This document shows positions 43,298 to 52,456 of a stretch of 64,000 bases of DNA, piece after piece. The translations under genes and the position numbers were made by a program. Source of the DNA: Yoonia ponticola (GTDB lineage Bacteria; Pseudomonadota; Alphaproteobacteria; Rhodobacterales; Rhodobacteraceae); the NCBI RefSeq assembly GCF_014199395.1, contig NZ_JACIJM010000006.1, positions 1-64,000 of the forward strand, in the 5' to 3' direction. The notes under the pieces are model-generated. The model was given only the letters and a program-made list of their open reading frames with translations, was not told where the DNA came from and searched no databases. How positions within the stretch are numbered: position 1 is the first letter of the stretch; every line of letters begins with the position of its first letter.

Positions 43298-44130
43298 ACG
43301 GCGGCCTTGCGTTGGGCTTCACCAGCGGCGGTGGCTTGGCCGCGCGTCAATTTAACCATGATCCGGTCTAGGACGACTTCGGATACTTTGGTGAAGCACA
43401 GATAGAAAACCAGCAACGCGCCAAAGTACCACATGCGCCAATCTGCGTGCGGGTAATCGGTAAAGTTCGGTGTTTTCGAGCCACCCATTTCGCGGGCCCA
43501 ATAGACGATATCTTCGACGCCAAGCAGGAACAAAAGCGGGGTCGCTTTGATCAGGACCATCCACAAGTTCGACAGGCCGGGCAGGGCGTAAACCCACATC
43601 TGCGGCACAACGATGCGCCAGAAGGATTGACGGTGTGTCATCCCGTAAGCTTCGGCAGTTTCGATCTGGGCATGAGGTACGGCGCGCATCGCACCGAATA
43701 AAACGTTCGCCGCGAACGCGCCAAAAACGATGGCAAAGGTTAACACGGCGAGGGAAAACCCGTATACTTCGTGCATCCATTGCGGGTCATTGCCAAGCGG
43801 TAGTTTGGCGGCCTGACAGACGACAAAATCGCTGCCTTGGCGGATCGGTTGGTCCCAGTCGGGGCATTTGATCTTGTGCCGGACGTATTCAATCGCCTGA
43901 TCTAAGGCGATGACAAAGAACAAGAAAAACACGATGTCGGGGATGCCGCGCACAATCGCCATGTAGGCTTTGCCGATCCAGCGCAGCGGGGCCAGATTGC
44001 TACGCGCCGCAGTCGCACCACCAAAGCCGAATGCCAGCGCGATAGGGGCCGTAATGGCGAGCAAGGTTAACACGGTTCCAAACGCCCAATACATGTTCAT
44101 GTGCTTGCCTGTGGTCAGGTAGCAGGACAA
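43294..44130 (-). CDS. Amino acid-type ABC transporter permease (HisQ-like)
   Basis: The listed start is a TTG at 44130 (278 residues); ATG 44100 is another option. The frame stays open and protein-like upstream to the stop of the binding-protein gene (LIPTARLGYPIFDYCTDP, then SLEGLTW) without ATG, GTG or TTG, so the true N terminus is uncertain. The protein has about five helices, the EAA loop ETAEAYGMTHRQSFWRIVVP and the cysteine-containing periplasmic insertion CPDWDQPIRQG. It is coupled to the HisM-like gene. Confidence 0.85.
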   Translation of the reverse strand: MSCYLTTGKHMNMYWAFGTVLTLLAITAPIALAFGFGGATAARSNLAPLRWIGKAYMAIVRGIPDIVFFLFFVIALDQAIEYVRHKIKCPDWDQPIRQGSDFVVCQAAKLPLGNDPQWMHEVYGFSLAVLTFAIVFGAFAANVLFGAMRAVPHAQIETAEAYGMTHRQSFWRIVVPQMWVYALPGLSNLWMVLIKATPLLFLLGVEDIVYWAREMGGSKTPNFTDYPHADWRMWYFGALLVFYLCFTKVSEVVLDRIMVKLTRGQATAAGEAQRKAAV

Positions 44131-44271
44131 CCATGTGAGGCCCTCTAGCGAGGCGGGATCGGTGCAATAGTCAAAAATGGGGTAGCCCAGACGTGCGGTT
44201 GGAATGAGTTGTTTTGGCGAAATGAAGACTGGCGTTGCGCCCCGATGCGGGACCGAGGCGCAAGAATTAGC

Positions 44272-44988
44272 TTATTCGAAAGTGGCGCCGATTTCCCACT
44301 TTTCGATCAAAGCGTTCAGCGAACCGTCCGCTTTCATGGATTGCACGGCTGCAGTCAGCGTGTCGCGCAGGTCTGTATCGCTTTTGCGGACACCAGCGGC
44401 CACGCCGCCACCCAGAAGCACTTCACCGATGATGCTGAGGTCAGCTTCGGAATCTGCGACTGGCTGCAAGAAGGATGCGTCGGCCAGAACCGCGTCAGCT
44501 TCGCCATTTTTGACGGCTGCGACAGTTTCTTCTGGTGTTGCGAATTCCAACAATGTGGCACCCATTTCAGCGACATGTGCTGCTTGGATTGTGCCAGTTT
44601 GTGCGGCAATCACAGCGGATGCGAGGTCGATGTCAGCGGATGCGCCAAGGAAAGATGACGGATCAGGCTGGGAATAGTTTTCGGAGAAATCGATGACTTC
44701 TTCGCGTTCTTCCGTGATCGACATGCCTGCGATGATGACGTCGTAGTTGCCGGAAACGAGGTTCGGGATAATGCTGTCCCACTCGTTTGTGACCCATTCG
44801 CAGGTCAGTTCGGCGCGTGCGCACAGCTCGTCGCCAACTTCGCGTTCAAAGCCGTCTACTTCGCCTGCGTCATTGATGAAGTTCCACGGAGGGTAGGCGC
44901 CTTCGGTGCCGAGACGCGTGACGTCTTGGGCCATTGCCATTGTCGAGACGAGCGATGCAATCGCTGTTGTCAGGATCAGATTTTTCAT
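44272..44988 (-). CDS. Periplasmic solute-binding protein of the amino acid-type ABC importer
   Basis: I chose ATG 44988 (MKNLILTTAIASLVSTMAMA, signal peptide of about 20 residues). The 238-residue family 3 binding protein has RLGTEGAYPPWNFINDAGEV near the start of the mature part, then FEREVGDELCARAEL and ITEEREEVIDFSENY. It captures a polar amino acid or related amine for the HisQM-like permease. It lies between the ATPase gene (28 bp) and the HisQ-like gene. The ligand cannot be read from the sequence. Confidence 0.9.
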   Translation of the reverse strand: MKNLILTTAIASLVSTMAMAQDVTRLGTEGAYPPWNFINDAGEVDGFEREVGDELCARAELTCEWVTNEWDSIIPNLVSGNYDVIIAGMSITEEREEVIDFSENYSQPDPSSFLGASADIDLASAVIAAQTGTIQAAHVAEMGATLLEFATPEETVAAVKNGEADAVLADASFLQPVADSEADLSIIGEVLLGGGVAAGVRKSDTDLRDTLTAAVQSMKADGSLNALIEKWEIGATFE

Positions 44989-45016
44989 CAGATTTCTCCC
45001 AATTGATGAGTTGATT

Positions 45017-45829
45017 TTAGTGTTGGGTCGCAGAGAGAAATCCCTGCAACCGTTCCGTTTGCGGATTCTTGAAAAGCGTTTCTGGGTCGCCTTGTTCTTC
45101 GATGCGACCTTGGTGCAAAAACACGACATGGTCACTGACGTCGGCGGCCATGCGCATGTCGTGGGTCACGATCAGCATGGTCCGGCCTTCGGCTGCTAAG
45201 TCTTTGATCACTTTGACCACTTCTTGTTCAAGTTCGGGATCAAGAGCAGAGGTCGGTTCGTCAAATAGCAGCGCTTTTGGTTCCATGCAAAGCGCGCGCG
45301 CGATGGCAGCGCGTTGTTGTTGGCCACCGGATAGCTGCGCTGGATAGACATCGCATTTGTCGCCGATCCCGACTTTGGTCAGGTATTCGCGGGCTTTTTG
45401 CTCGACTTCGGCTTTGCTGCGGCCCAGCACGGTGACGGGGGCTTCCATCACGTTTTGCAGGATCGTCATATGCGCCCAGAGATTGAACTGCTGAAACACC
45501 ATCGACAGATTTGTCCGGATGCGGATGATTTGTTTCTGGTCGGCGGGGCGGCGGTTGTGCCCTTCGCCTTTCCATGTGACGGGTTCGCCGCAGAACAGGA
45601 CCTCGCCGGATTGGCTATCCTCAAGCAGGTTTGCGCAGCGCAGCAAGGTTGATTTGCCAGAGCCGGAAGAACCGATCAGCGACACCACATGCCCAGCAGG
45701 GGCCGCGATATCGACGCCTTTGATCACTTCGAGTGAGCCGTAGGATTTATGCAAATCACGGATTTCAATTACGTTTTCGGTTGTCACGGATACGTGGCCT
45801 TCTTTGCTTTGCAGATCAATAGGCCGCAT
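45017..45829 (-). CDS. Amino acid-type ABC transporter ATPase (HisP-like)
   Basis: The 270-residue ATPase has Walker A GSSGSGKST, the signature LSGGQQQRAAIARAL, Walker B ALLFDEPTSALD and the switch His in LIVTHDM. The frame opens at ATG 45829, but a GAAGG ahead of a GTG at 45787 (MTTENVIEIRDLHKSYG) makes that a reasonable alternative start. It powers the importer encoded downstream. The gene order ATPase-receptor-permease-permease-ligase-amidotransferase-ligase-oxidase suggests a single catabolic unit. Confidence 0.9.
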   Translation of the reverse strand: MRPIDLQSKEGHVSVTTENVIEIRDLHKSYGSLEVIKGVDIAAPAGHVVSLIGSSGSGKSTLLRCANLLEDSQSGEVLFCGEPVTWKGEGHNRRPADQKQIIRIRTNLSMVFQQFNLWAHMTILQNVMEAPVTVLGRSKAEVEQKAREYLTKVGIGDKCDVYPAQLSGGQQQRAAIARALCMEPKALLFDEPTSALDPELEQEVVKVIKDLAAEGRTMLIVTHDMRMAADVSDHVVFLHQGRIEEQGDPETLFKNPQTERLQGFLSATQH

Positions 45830-45874
45830 TTTTTGGGATTCGGCAATGCGTGACTTTGCGGTGCAACCTGTGAT

Positions 45875-46315
45875 TTATTCCGACGCGGTCACAGCGATGC
45901 GTGCGGCGTTGCTATCTTGGTCGGTGACGCCAAGCATCGGGGCGACCATCCGCATCAGGCTGTTTTCCTCGGCGTCGCGTTCCCCGTCGGCCAGCACGAT
46001 TTCCCACATGGCGGAAATTACAGCGCGGCGATCCTCGTAGGCGACCGAGTCTTTGATCGCGCGGGTAAAGCGCACGGTGTCGGGGGCCTCTGTTTCCAAG
46101 GTTTCGCAATCGCTACGCAATGCCGTTGTTTCCGCGTCAGACAACCCGTAGCGTTTCGACAAAATCCGGTCGATGCGCTGCACTTCGACGTCTTGATAAT
46201 CCCCATCGGCGCGGGCGAGCCGTACAAGGAGCGCACCCAAAGCCAAGCGAGCGTCAACATCAGGAAGCGGGGCGGGGTCTGTGGCCAACAGGCCTTTGAG
46301 AAAATCTGCAAACAT
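45875..46315 (-). CDS. TerB-like (tellurite-resistance family) helical protein
   Basis: I chose ATG 46315 (MFADFLKGLLATDPAPLPDV). The 146-residue protein is all-helical with the two acidic TerB-type repeats ADGDYQDVEVQRIDRIL and LADGERDAEENSLMRMV, the region that binds metal in TerB. Despite the family name there is no other ter gene nearby, so a role in tellurite resistance is not supported. It stands alone upstream of the ABC cluster on the same strand. Confidence 0.8.
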   Translation of the reverse strand: MFADFLKGLLATDPAPLPDVDARLALGALLVRLARADGDYQDVEVQRIDRILSKRYGLSDAETTALRSDCETLETEAPDTVRFTRAIKDSVAYEDRRAVISAMWEIVLADGERDAEENSLMRMVAPMLGVTDQDSNAARIAVTASE

Positions 46316-46420
46316 GATCTGGATATAGGGCCGCAAGGTTGGAATGAAAAGTCGGATGTTTCGCACGCGAAACGTATTATGTACAGCGTGCGGTGATATT
46401 TTGTTAATATTTACAAAGTG

Positions 46421-47200
46421 TTACTCAAGGTTTGCGAAGCGCGTAGAAAGCCATTTTCCTTCGTCTTCAAGGCCGAAAGGTGGGTTAATCACGAACATAC
46501 CTGACCCCACCATGCGGTGTCCGATGCGGGCGGGGGGGAAGCTGACTTCGTGGCTGAACGCGTCGGGGTGGTTGCGTTTCAGGTCATTAACCATCGGGAC
46601 ATGCGGTCCATCCGTCAGGATCGGATACCAAAGAGCGATCACGCCAACGGGCCATTTGCGGTTCAACTTGCGGATCGTGTCGGGAATGGTTTCGTAGTCA
46701 GTTTTGATCTCGAACGACGGATCAATCAGCAACAGACCGCGCCGTGGATCGGGCGGGCATTGCGACAAGGCCATTTCCCAGCCGTCGCGTTGCTGACAGA
46801 TCGCAGAGTGCGGTTTCATGTTCTGCTGCAGGTGGCCGAATTCCTGCGGGTGCAATTCGCTGAGGAACAACGGATCGGACGGGCGCAGCACGTGTGCGGC
46901 CACCATCGGCGAGCCGGGGTACGCGTTGCGACCGTGTTCGGCGGTTACTTTGTCCAAGGCCTGCGCGTAAGGATGATTGGCGTGGAACCATTTGCGCGCA
47001 ATCGCGATACCCTGCGCCGCTTCGCCTGTTTTTGTGGCCATTTCGTCGGTCGTATCATACAGCCCGCGGCCTGCGTGGCTTTCCATATAGGTTAACGGCT
47101 TGTCCTTGCGCGTCATGTATTCCAGCATCCACGCCAACAATGCGTGTTTGTGCACATCGGCCATATTGCCAGCGTGATAAGCGTGTTGGTATGACAGCAT
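46421..47200 (-). CDS. rlmJ: 23S rRNA (adenine-2030-N6)-methyltransferase
   Basis: The 259-residue protein methylates A2030 in the large ribosomal subunit RNA using SAM. Family signs are the start MLSYQHAYHAGNMADVHKHA, YMESHAGRGLYDT, the YPGSPMVAAHVLRPSDPL loop and the catalytic DPSFE (family DPPYE or DPSYE) within LLLIDPSFEIKTDY. It is transcribed divergently from the MipA-like gene, with 87 bp between starts. Confidence 0.92.
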   Translation of the reverse strand: MLSYQHAYHAGNMADVHKHALLAWMLEYMTRKDKPLTYMESHAGRGLYDTTDEMATKTGEAAQGIAIARKWFHANHPYAQALDKVTAEHGRNAYPGSPMVAAHVLRPSDPLFLSELHPQEFGHLQQNMKPHSAICQQRDGWEMALSQCPPDPRRGLLLIDPSFEIKTDYETIPDTIRKLNRKWPVGVIALWYPILTDGPHVPMVNDLKRNHPDAFSHEVSFPPARIGHRMVGSGMFVINPPFGLEDEGKWLSTRFANLE

Positions 47201-47287
47201 TGGCGTCTCCTTGGGTTGCGCTATGTCCTATGGGACAGGGCGTGTCGCGCCAAGGTTAATCGGGCCTACAGGCCGAAAGGAAATGTA

Positions 47288-48025
47288 ATGAAGTGTGTTT
47301 TGATAGCTGGACTATGTGTTTTCGCCAGCGGGGCGAGCGTGAGTGCCGAAGTGCTGAGCTTTGATTTGGGTTTAGGTGTGCAGTCCACGCCGGGGTATTT
47401 CGGTGATGACGACGTTGAAAGCGGCGCGACTGGATCGTTTGCGCTGGACCGATTGGTACTGGGTGGGCTGACGATTGGTGGCGGTGATCCAAACGGTTTC
47501 GGGTTCAAAGGCGCATTTCGTGCGATTAGCGAACGCTCTGCTGATGACCATGCGGAACTGGCTGGATTGACTGACGTTGATGCGGCCGTCGAAGTCGGCG
47601 CAGGTCTGACATTTACCGCGTTGCCGGATGGGGTTTCCACGACGCTGGGTAACTACGTCTTTGCCGAAGTCCGCTACGGCGTTGTCGGCCACGAAAGCTA
47701 TGTCGCAGAGATCGGAACGGACGTGATTTACAAGCCGTCGACAGAGTGGGAATTCCGCGCTGGACCGCGTTTGTTTGCGGGTGATGACGATTACGCGGCG
47801 ACGTATTTCAGCGATACACGTGTCGGCTACGAAGCGGACGGCGGGCTGCTGTCGCGCGGTTTTCAGGCCAGCGCAGGTTACGATTTTAGCGATGATTGGG
47901 GGGTGCTGGGCACGGTGCGCTACGACCAGTTCACGAATGACGCGGCCGATAGCCCGATTGTGCAAAACGGGTCAGAGGATCAGGTATCGATGAGCCTGAT
48001 CGTGACCCGGGCAATTTCGTTTTAA
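47288..48025 (+). CDS. MipA/OmpV-like outer membrane protein
   Basis: I chose ATG 47288 (MKCVLIAGLCVFASGASVSA, signal peptide). The 245-residue protein consists of alternating beta-strand segments, such as DLGLGVQSTPGYFGDDD, VSTTLGNYVFAEVRYGVVG and EFRAGPRLFAGDDDYAATYF. It ends in Phe, as outer membrane beta-barrels do (LIVTRAISF). This fits the MipA/OmpV family, scaffolding proteins linked to murein or to osmotic response. The family call is moderate. It converges with pyrG. Confidence 0.72.
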   Translation: MKCVLIAGLCVFASGASVSAEVLSFDLGLGVQSTPGYFGDDDVESGATGSFALDRLVLGGLTIGGGDPNGFGFKGAFRAISERSADDHAELAGLTDVDAAVEVGAGLTFTALPDGVSTTLGNYVFAEVRYGVVGHESYVAEIGTDVIYKPSTEWEFRAGPRLFAGDDDYAATYFSDTRVGYEADGGLLSRGFQASAGYDFSDDWGVLGTVRYDQFTNDAADSPIVQNGSEDQVSMSLIVTRAISF

Positions 48026-48033
48026 GTCATCGT

Positions 48034-49677
48034 TTAGACAAGGCGGCTGTTTTCAACGGCCGCCTTGACGAACCCTTCGAACAGCGGATGCGGCGCGAAT
48101 GGTTTGGATTTCAGTTCCGGGTGGAATTGCACACCGATAAACCACGGGTGATCTTTCCATTCGACGATTTCTGGCAGCTTGCCATCAGGTGACATGCCAG
48201 AGAACGTCAGGCCGCATTCTTCGAGCTTTTCACGGTATTTTGTGTCCACCTCGTAACGGTGACGGTGGCGTTCTTCGATGTGCGTGGTGCCGTAAACTTC
48301 GGCAACTTTAGACCCATCGACCAGCGTCGCGTCATAAGCGCCGAGACGCATGGTGCCGCCTTTGTCGTCGCCTGTGCTGCGGGTCACGGCATGGTTGCCC
48401 TGAACCCATTCCTTGAGGTGGTAAACGACGGGCTCGAAGCGTTTTTTGCCCGCTTCGTGATCGAATTCCTCGGACCCTGCGTCTTTCATGCCAGCCACGT
48501 TACGCGCGGCCTCAACAACGGCCATTTGCATGCCAAGACAGATGCCAAGGTAGGGTACTTTGTTCTCGCGGGCATATTGCGCCGCTTTGATTTTGCCTTC
48601 GGTGCCGCGTTCGCCAAAACCGCCTGGCACGAGAATCGCATGGAAGCCTTGGAGGTAGGGGGCCGCGTCGCCTTTGTCGAAAACTTCGGCGTCGACCCAT
48701 TCGATTTTGACTTTGACACGGTTGGCCATGCCGCCGTGCGTTAGCGCCTCTGCGATGGATTTATAAGCGTCTTCGAGTTGCGTATATTTGCCGACGATCG
48801 CGATTTTCACGTTACCCTCGGGGTTGTGAATCCGGTCGTAGACGTCATGCCACACGTCGAGTTTCGGCATCGGGGCGGGCGAGATATCGAAGGCGTCCAG
48901 CACGGCCTGATCGAGACCCTGCTCGTGGTAGGCTAATGGCGCCTCGTAGATGGATTTCAGGTCGTAGGCAGGTACGACACAGTTTTTACGGACGTTACAG
49001 AACAGCGCGATCTTCTCAAGCTCGCGATCAGGGATCGGGTGCTCTGACCGGCAAACAAGCACGTCAGGTGCGATACCGATGGATTGCAGTTCTTTGACAG
49101 AGTGCTGCGTCGGTTTTGTTTTCAACTCGCCGGATGCTGCCAAATACGGCAGCAATGTCAGGTGCATAAAGATGCACTGACCGCGTGGTTTGTCGTGGGA
49201 AAACTGGCGGATCGCCTCAAAGAACGGCAGTCCTTCGATGTCGCCCACAGTGCCGCCGATTTCGCACAGCATAAAGTCAACTTCGTCGTCGCCGATGTGC
49301 AGGAAGTCTTTGATTTCGTTTGTGACATGCGGGACCACTTGGATCGTTTTGCCAAGGTAATCGCCGCGCCGCTCTTTTTCCAACACGGTGGAATAGATCC
49401 GGCCAGAGGACACAGAATCGGTATTGCGGGCATGAACGCCCGTAAAGCGTTCGTAGTGACCAAGGTCGAGATCGGTCTCAGCCCCATCATCGGTCACGAA
49501 CACTTCGCCATGTTCAAACGGCGACATCGTACCGGGATCGACGTTCAGGTAAGGATCAAGTTTGCGCAGACGGACCGAAAAGCCGCGTGCCTGTAGCAAT
49601 GCGCCTAGGGCTGCGGACGCAAGGCCCTTGCCCAACGACGACACAACACCACCAGTAATAAAGATATAACGCGCCAT
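48034..49677 (-). CDS. pyrG: CTP synthase
   Basis: Makes CTP from UTP, ATP and glutamine. The 547-residue protein has the N-terminal synthetase domain ([39 protein letters not shown]) and a C-terminal class I GATase domain. The latter has the Cys of [13 protein letters not shown] and His and Glu near [12 protein letters not shown]. It is downstream of secG by 176 bp on the same strand. Confidence 0.97.
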   Translation of the reverse strand: MARYIFITGGVVSSLGKGLASAALGALLQARGFSVRLRKLDPYLNVDPGTMSPFEHGEVFVTDDGAETDLDLGHYERFTGVHARNTDSVSSGRIYSTVLEKERRGDYLGKTIQVVPHVTNEIKDFLHIGDDEVDFMLCEIGGTVGDIEGLPFFEAIRQFSHDKPRGQCIFMHLTLLPYLAASGELKTKPTQHSVKELQSIGIAPDVLVCRSEHPIPDRELEKIALFCNVRKNCVVPAYDLKSIYEAPLAYHEQGLDQAVLDAFDISPAPMPKLDVWHDVYDRIHNPEGNVKIAIVGKYTQLEDAYKSIAEALTHGGMANRVKVKIEWVDAEVFDKGDAAPYLQGFHAILVPGGFGERGTEGKIKAAQYARENKVPYLGICLGMQMAVVEAARNVAGMKDAGSEEFDHEAGKKRFEPVVYHLKEWVQGNHAVTRSTGDDKGGTMRLGAYDATLVDGSKVAEVYGTTHIEERHRHRYEVDTKYREKLEECGLTFSGMSPDGKLPEIVEWKDHPWFIGVQFHPELKSKPFAPHPLFEGFVKAAVENSRLV

Positions 49678-49853
49678 GCTTGGGCTGTCCCCCGTGAGTA
49701 TTTTCTAGGAATAGCGACCGTCAAAAATCGCATCATCACGGGATTTAAGAATACTCGGATTCGGCCCGCGCCCGCAACCCCCAGCACTGCTGTAATGCCG
49801 CATCTGACCCAAGATAATCCCGGGCCAGCGCGTTATGTAACAAAATCTGGTAG

Positions 49854-50219
49854 TTAGTTGCCTGACGGAACCAGCGGTGCTTCGCTAGATGACGATGGTG
49901 GCAACAGGCTTTCGCCCAGATCAGGTGTTGCGGCACCGTCAGTTGCGACTGGCACGTCAATCAGACGGTCCACAACCGATGCACCAGCGGATTGCTGTGC
50001 GGCTACGATGGTCAATGTGATGGATGTGGCGATAAACGCGGCTGCAAGAATCCAAGTAAACTTGCCCATGACTGTCGCGGGCGCACGGCTACCGGCGCTT
50101 CCGCCGCCACCACCGCCGCCGCCCATGCTACCCATACCGCCCTCAGAGCGTTGCATCAGCACCGCCCCAATCAGGGATAACGCCAAAATCAGGTGAATAA
50201 CGAGGATGACGTTTTCCAT
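49854..50219 (-). CDS. secG: Preprotein translocase subunit SecG
   Basis: The 121-residue protein has the SecG two-helix layout: VILVIHLILALSLIGAVLMQ at the start, with QRSEGGMGSMGG after it, then FTWILAAAFIATSITLTIVA. A long glycine run (residues about 30-42) joins them. It supports SecYE-driven protein export through the inner membrane. It is followed by pyrG, as in many Proteobacteria. Confidence 0.93.
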   Translation of the reverse strand: MENVILVIHLILALSLIGAVLMQRSEGGMGSMGGGGGGGGSAGSRAPATVMGKFTWILAAAFIATSITLTIVAAQQSAGASVVDRLIDVPVATDGAATPDLGESLLPPSSSSEAPLVPSGN

Positions 50220-50299
50220 AGTGGTATAGTGCCTACGATCAGAGTGGTTTGGGGGTATTTAGGGGTTTGGGGCGCGTCTCGCAAGGGCGGATTGCGTGG

Positions 50300-50695
50300 T
50301 CAGGTGTCTATATCGTCCACATCGGCCTGTCCGGACAGTTTGCGACGCACGATTGACCACGACAGCCCGATGGCCAAAACCAACGATAACACAAAAAGCG
50401 CGAGCCATGTGTTGAAGGTCGGATCAGCGAGATTGAGCCAGCCAAAGTCGAACAGCACCCAGATCAGCGTGCCTGCGACGGCCAAGATCAGCAGCATCCC
50501 AAAGACGCCAATCGAGCGCAATGACGCGCGCACGTAGATGATATAACCGATCAGCAAGACGAGGCTCGCAAGGATCGCCAGCGGCAGTTGGGTCTCATAA
50601 TTCGCCATGCCCCAGCGCACGAAATTCCATTGGGTAGGGTTATATGTCGCGGCCAGCAGTACAAAGGCAAAGCCCCAACGCAACAGAAAACCCAT
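50300..50695 (-). CDS. Small four-helix membrane protein, DUF6524-like
   Basis: The 131-residue protein has about four hydrophobic helices: MGFLLRWGFAFVLLAATY, LPLAILASLVLLIGYIIYV, VFGMLLILAVAGTLIWVLF and WLALFVLSLVLAIGLSWSIV. A motif YNPTQWNFVRW sits between the first two, and a short acidic tail follows. It resembles the DUF6524 family of Rhodobacterales. No function can be assigned. It may share a transcript with secG. Confidence 0.6.
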   Translation of the reverse strand: MGFLLRWGFAFVLLAATYNPTQWNFVRWGMANYETQLPLAILASLVLLIGYIIYVRASLRSIGVFGMLLILAVAGTLIWVLFDFGWLNLADPTFNTWLALFVLSLVLAIGLSWSIVRRKLSGQADVDDIDT

Positions 50696-50826
50696 GAAAT
50701 TCGTCCCTTACCCACTCATTTAGCGTCACATTGACCAGACCTGTGCGGTGGTGTCTAGAACTTTGCGGTTTCGCCGCCCCATCGGCATGGGTATAGGGGA
50801 AACGGGATTCCTAAAGGACAGATAAC

Positions 50827-52119
50827 ATGGCAAACGTAGTCGTCGTGGGCGCTCAATGGGGCGATGAAGGCAAAGGCAAGATCGTAGACTGGTTGTCCGA
50901 ACGGGCAGACGTGGTCGCGCGCTTTCAAGGCGGACATAACGCGGGCCACACATTGGTCGTCAGCGGTGAAGTTTATAAATTACACGCGCTGCCGTCTGGT
51001 GTTGTGCGCGGCGGCAAACTGTCAGTGATCGGCAACGGTGTTGTTCTTGATCCATGGCACTTGGTCAAAGAGATCGAAACAATTCGTGCGCAAGGCGTTG
51101 AAATCACGCCCGAAACGCTGATGATCGCGGAAAATACGCCGCTGATCCTGCCATTCCACGGTGAGTTGGATCGGGCGCGTGAAGGTCAGAATTCTGTTGC
51201 GAAAATCGGAACAACAGGGCGCGGTATCGGGCCGTGCTACGAAGATAAAGTTGGTCGTCGCGTGATCCGTGTGGCTGATCTGGCCGACGATGCGACGCTC
51301 GAATTGCGTGTTGATCGTGCTTTGGTCCACCATAATGCGCTGCGCAACGGGCTTGGCCTGACGCCAATCGACCGCGATGCGTTGCTGGCTGATCTTCGCG
51401 CGATTGCGCCATCTGTGCTGGAATACGCGGCACCGGTTTGGAAAGTGCTGAACGAAAAACGCAAAGCCGGTAAGCGGATTTTGTTCGAAGGGGCGCAGGG
51501 CGCGTTGCTGGACATTGATTTTGGCACATACCCGTTTGTAACGTCTTCCAACGTGATTGCGGGCCAAGCGGCTGCGGGTACAGGCATGGGACCGGGTGCG
51601 ATTGATTTCGTTCTGGGCATTGTCAAAGCCTACACAACACGCGTTGGCGAAGGTCCGTTCCCAACAGAGTTGGACGATGCTGACGGTCAGATGCTGGGTG
51701 AACGTGGCCACGAATTCGGCACCACAACAGGCCGGAAACGTCGTTGCGGTTGGTTCGATGCGGCCTTGGTGCGCCAGACCTGTATCACATCAGGTGTGAC
51801 CGGTATTGCATTGACAAAGCTCGATGTTTTGGACGGTTTTGAGACGCTCAAGATCTGTACCGGCTACGATCTGGACGGTGTTGTGTTGGATTATTTGCCA
51901 ACTGCAGCCGATCAACAGGCGCGTTGCGTTCCGGTTTACGAAGAAATGCCGGGCTGGTCAGAGACAACCGAAGGTGCGCGTAGCTGGGCCGATTTGCCAG
52001 CCGCTGCGATCAAATATGTGCGCCGCGTGGAAGAGCTGATCGGCTGTCCGGTTGCGATGTTGTCGACATCCCCCGAGCGCGAAGACACGATCCTCGTGAC
52101 GGATCCATTTGCTGACTAA
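50827..52119 (+). CDS. purA: Adenylosuccinate synthase
   Basis: Joins IMP and aspartate with GTP, the first committed step to AMP. The 430-residue protein shows [19 protein letters not shown] (catalytic Asp and P-loop), the GHNAGHTL segment, [14 protein letters not shown], and [13 protein letters not shown] with the arginines of the active site. GTP-specificity residues KLDVLDG are near the C terminus. DUF2842 follows by 9 bp. Confidence 0.97.
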   Translation: MANVVVVGAQWGDEGKGKIVDWLSERADVVARFQGGHNAGHTLVVSGEVYKLHALPSGVVRGGKLSVIGNGVVLDPWHLVKEIETIRAQGVEITPETLMIAENTPLILPFHGELDRAREGQNSVAKIGTTGRGIGPCYEDKVGRRVIRVADLADDATLELRVDRALVHHNALRNGLGLTPIDRDALLADLRAIAPSVLEYAAPVWKVLNEKRKAGKRILFEGAQGALLDIDFGTYPFVTSSNVIAGQAAAGTGMGPGAIDFVLGIVKAYTTRVGEGPFPTELDDADGQMLGERGHEFGTTTGRKRRCGWFDAALVRQTCITSGVTGIALTKLDVLDGFETLKICTGYDLDGVVLDYLPTAADQQARCVPVYEEMPGWSETTEGARSWADLPAAAIKYVRRVEELIGCPVAMLSTSPEREDTILVTDPFAD

Positions 52120-52128
52120 AGGTGCGAC

Positions 52129-52344
52129 ATGGCGTTAAGTTATAAAGCCCGCAAACGTTGGGCGCTGGTTGTACTGGTGCTCGGCATACCGCTCTATATC
52201 GTGATGGCGGTGACGATCATGAACATGCTGGGGCGACCATCGTTGTGGGTCGAACTGGCGGTTTATGTGGGGCTAGGCGTGCTTTGGGCGTTTCCGTTGA
52301 AGGCGATTTTCAAGGGGATTGGCCAAGCTGACCCCGACGCCTGA
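52129..52344 (+). CDS. DUF2842-family membrane protein
   Basis: The 71-residue protein has two transmembrane helices (WALVVLVLGIPLYIVMAVTI and VELAVYVGLGVLWAFPLKAI) and matches DUF2842, found in alphaproteobacteria. The function is unknown. It follows purA closely and shares its transcript up to the terminator at 52416. Confidence 0.8.
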   Translation: MALSYKARKRWALVVLVLGIPLYIVMAVTIMNMLGRPSLWVELAVYVGLGVLWAFPLKAIFKGIGQADPDA

Positions 52345-52415
52345 GATAAAATCGCTTTGACGGCACGGTTTTACGCTGGAAATCTATCGTAACGATTTGA
52401 GATCAAATGCAAAAA

Positions 52416-52441
52416 GGGCCGCAGTTTCCTGCGGACCTTTT
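52416..52441 (+). terminator. Rho-independent terminator after purA-DUF2842
   Basis: GGCCGCAG and CTGCGGACC pair with one mismatch around a short TTTC loop, with A residues before and T residues after. It may also serve the convergent 694-residue gene. Confidence 0.75.
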
Positions 52442-52456
52442 GTTTATTGCGGTGGC

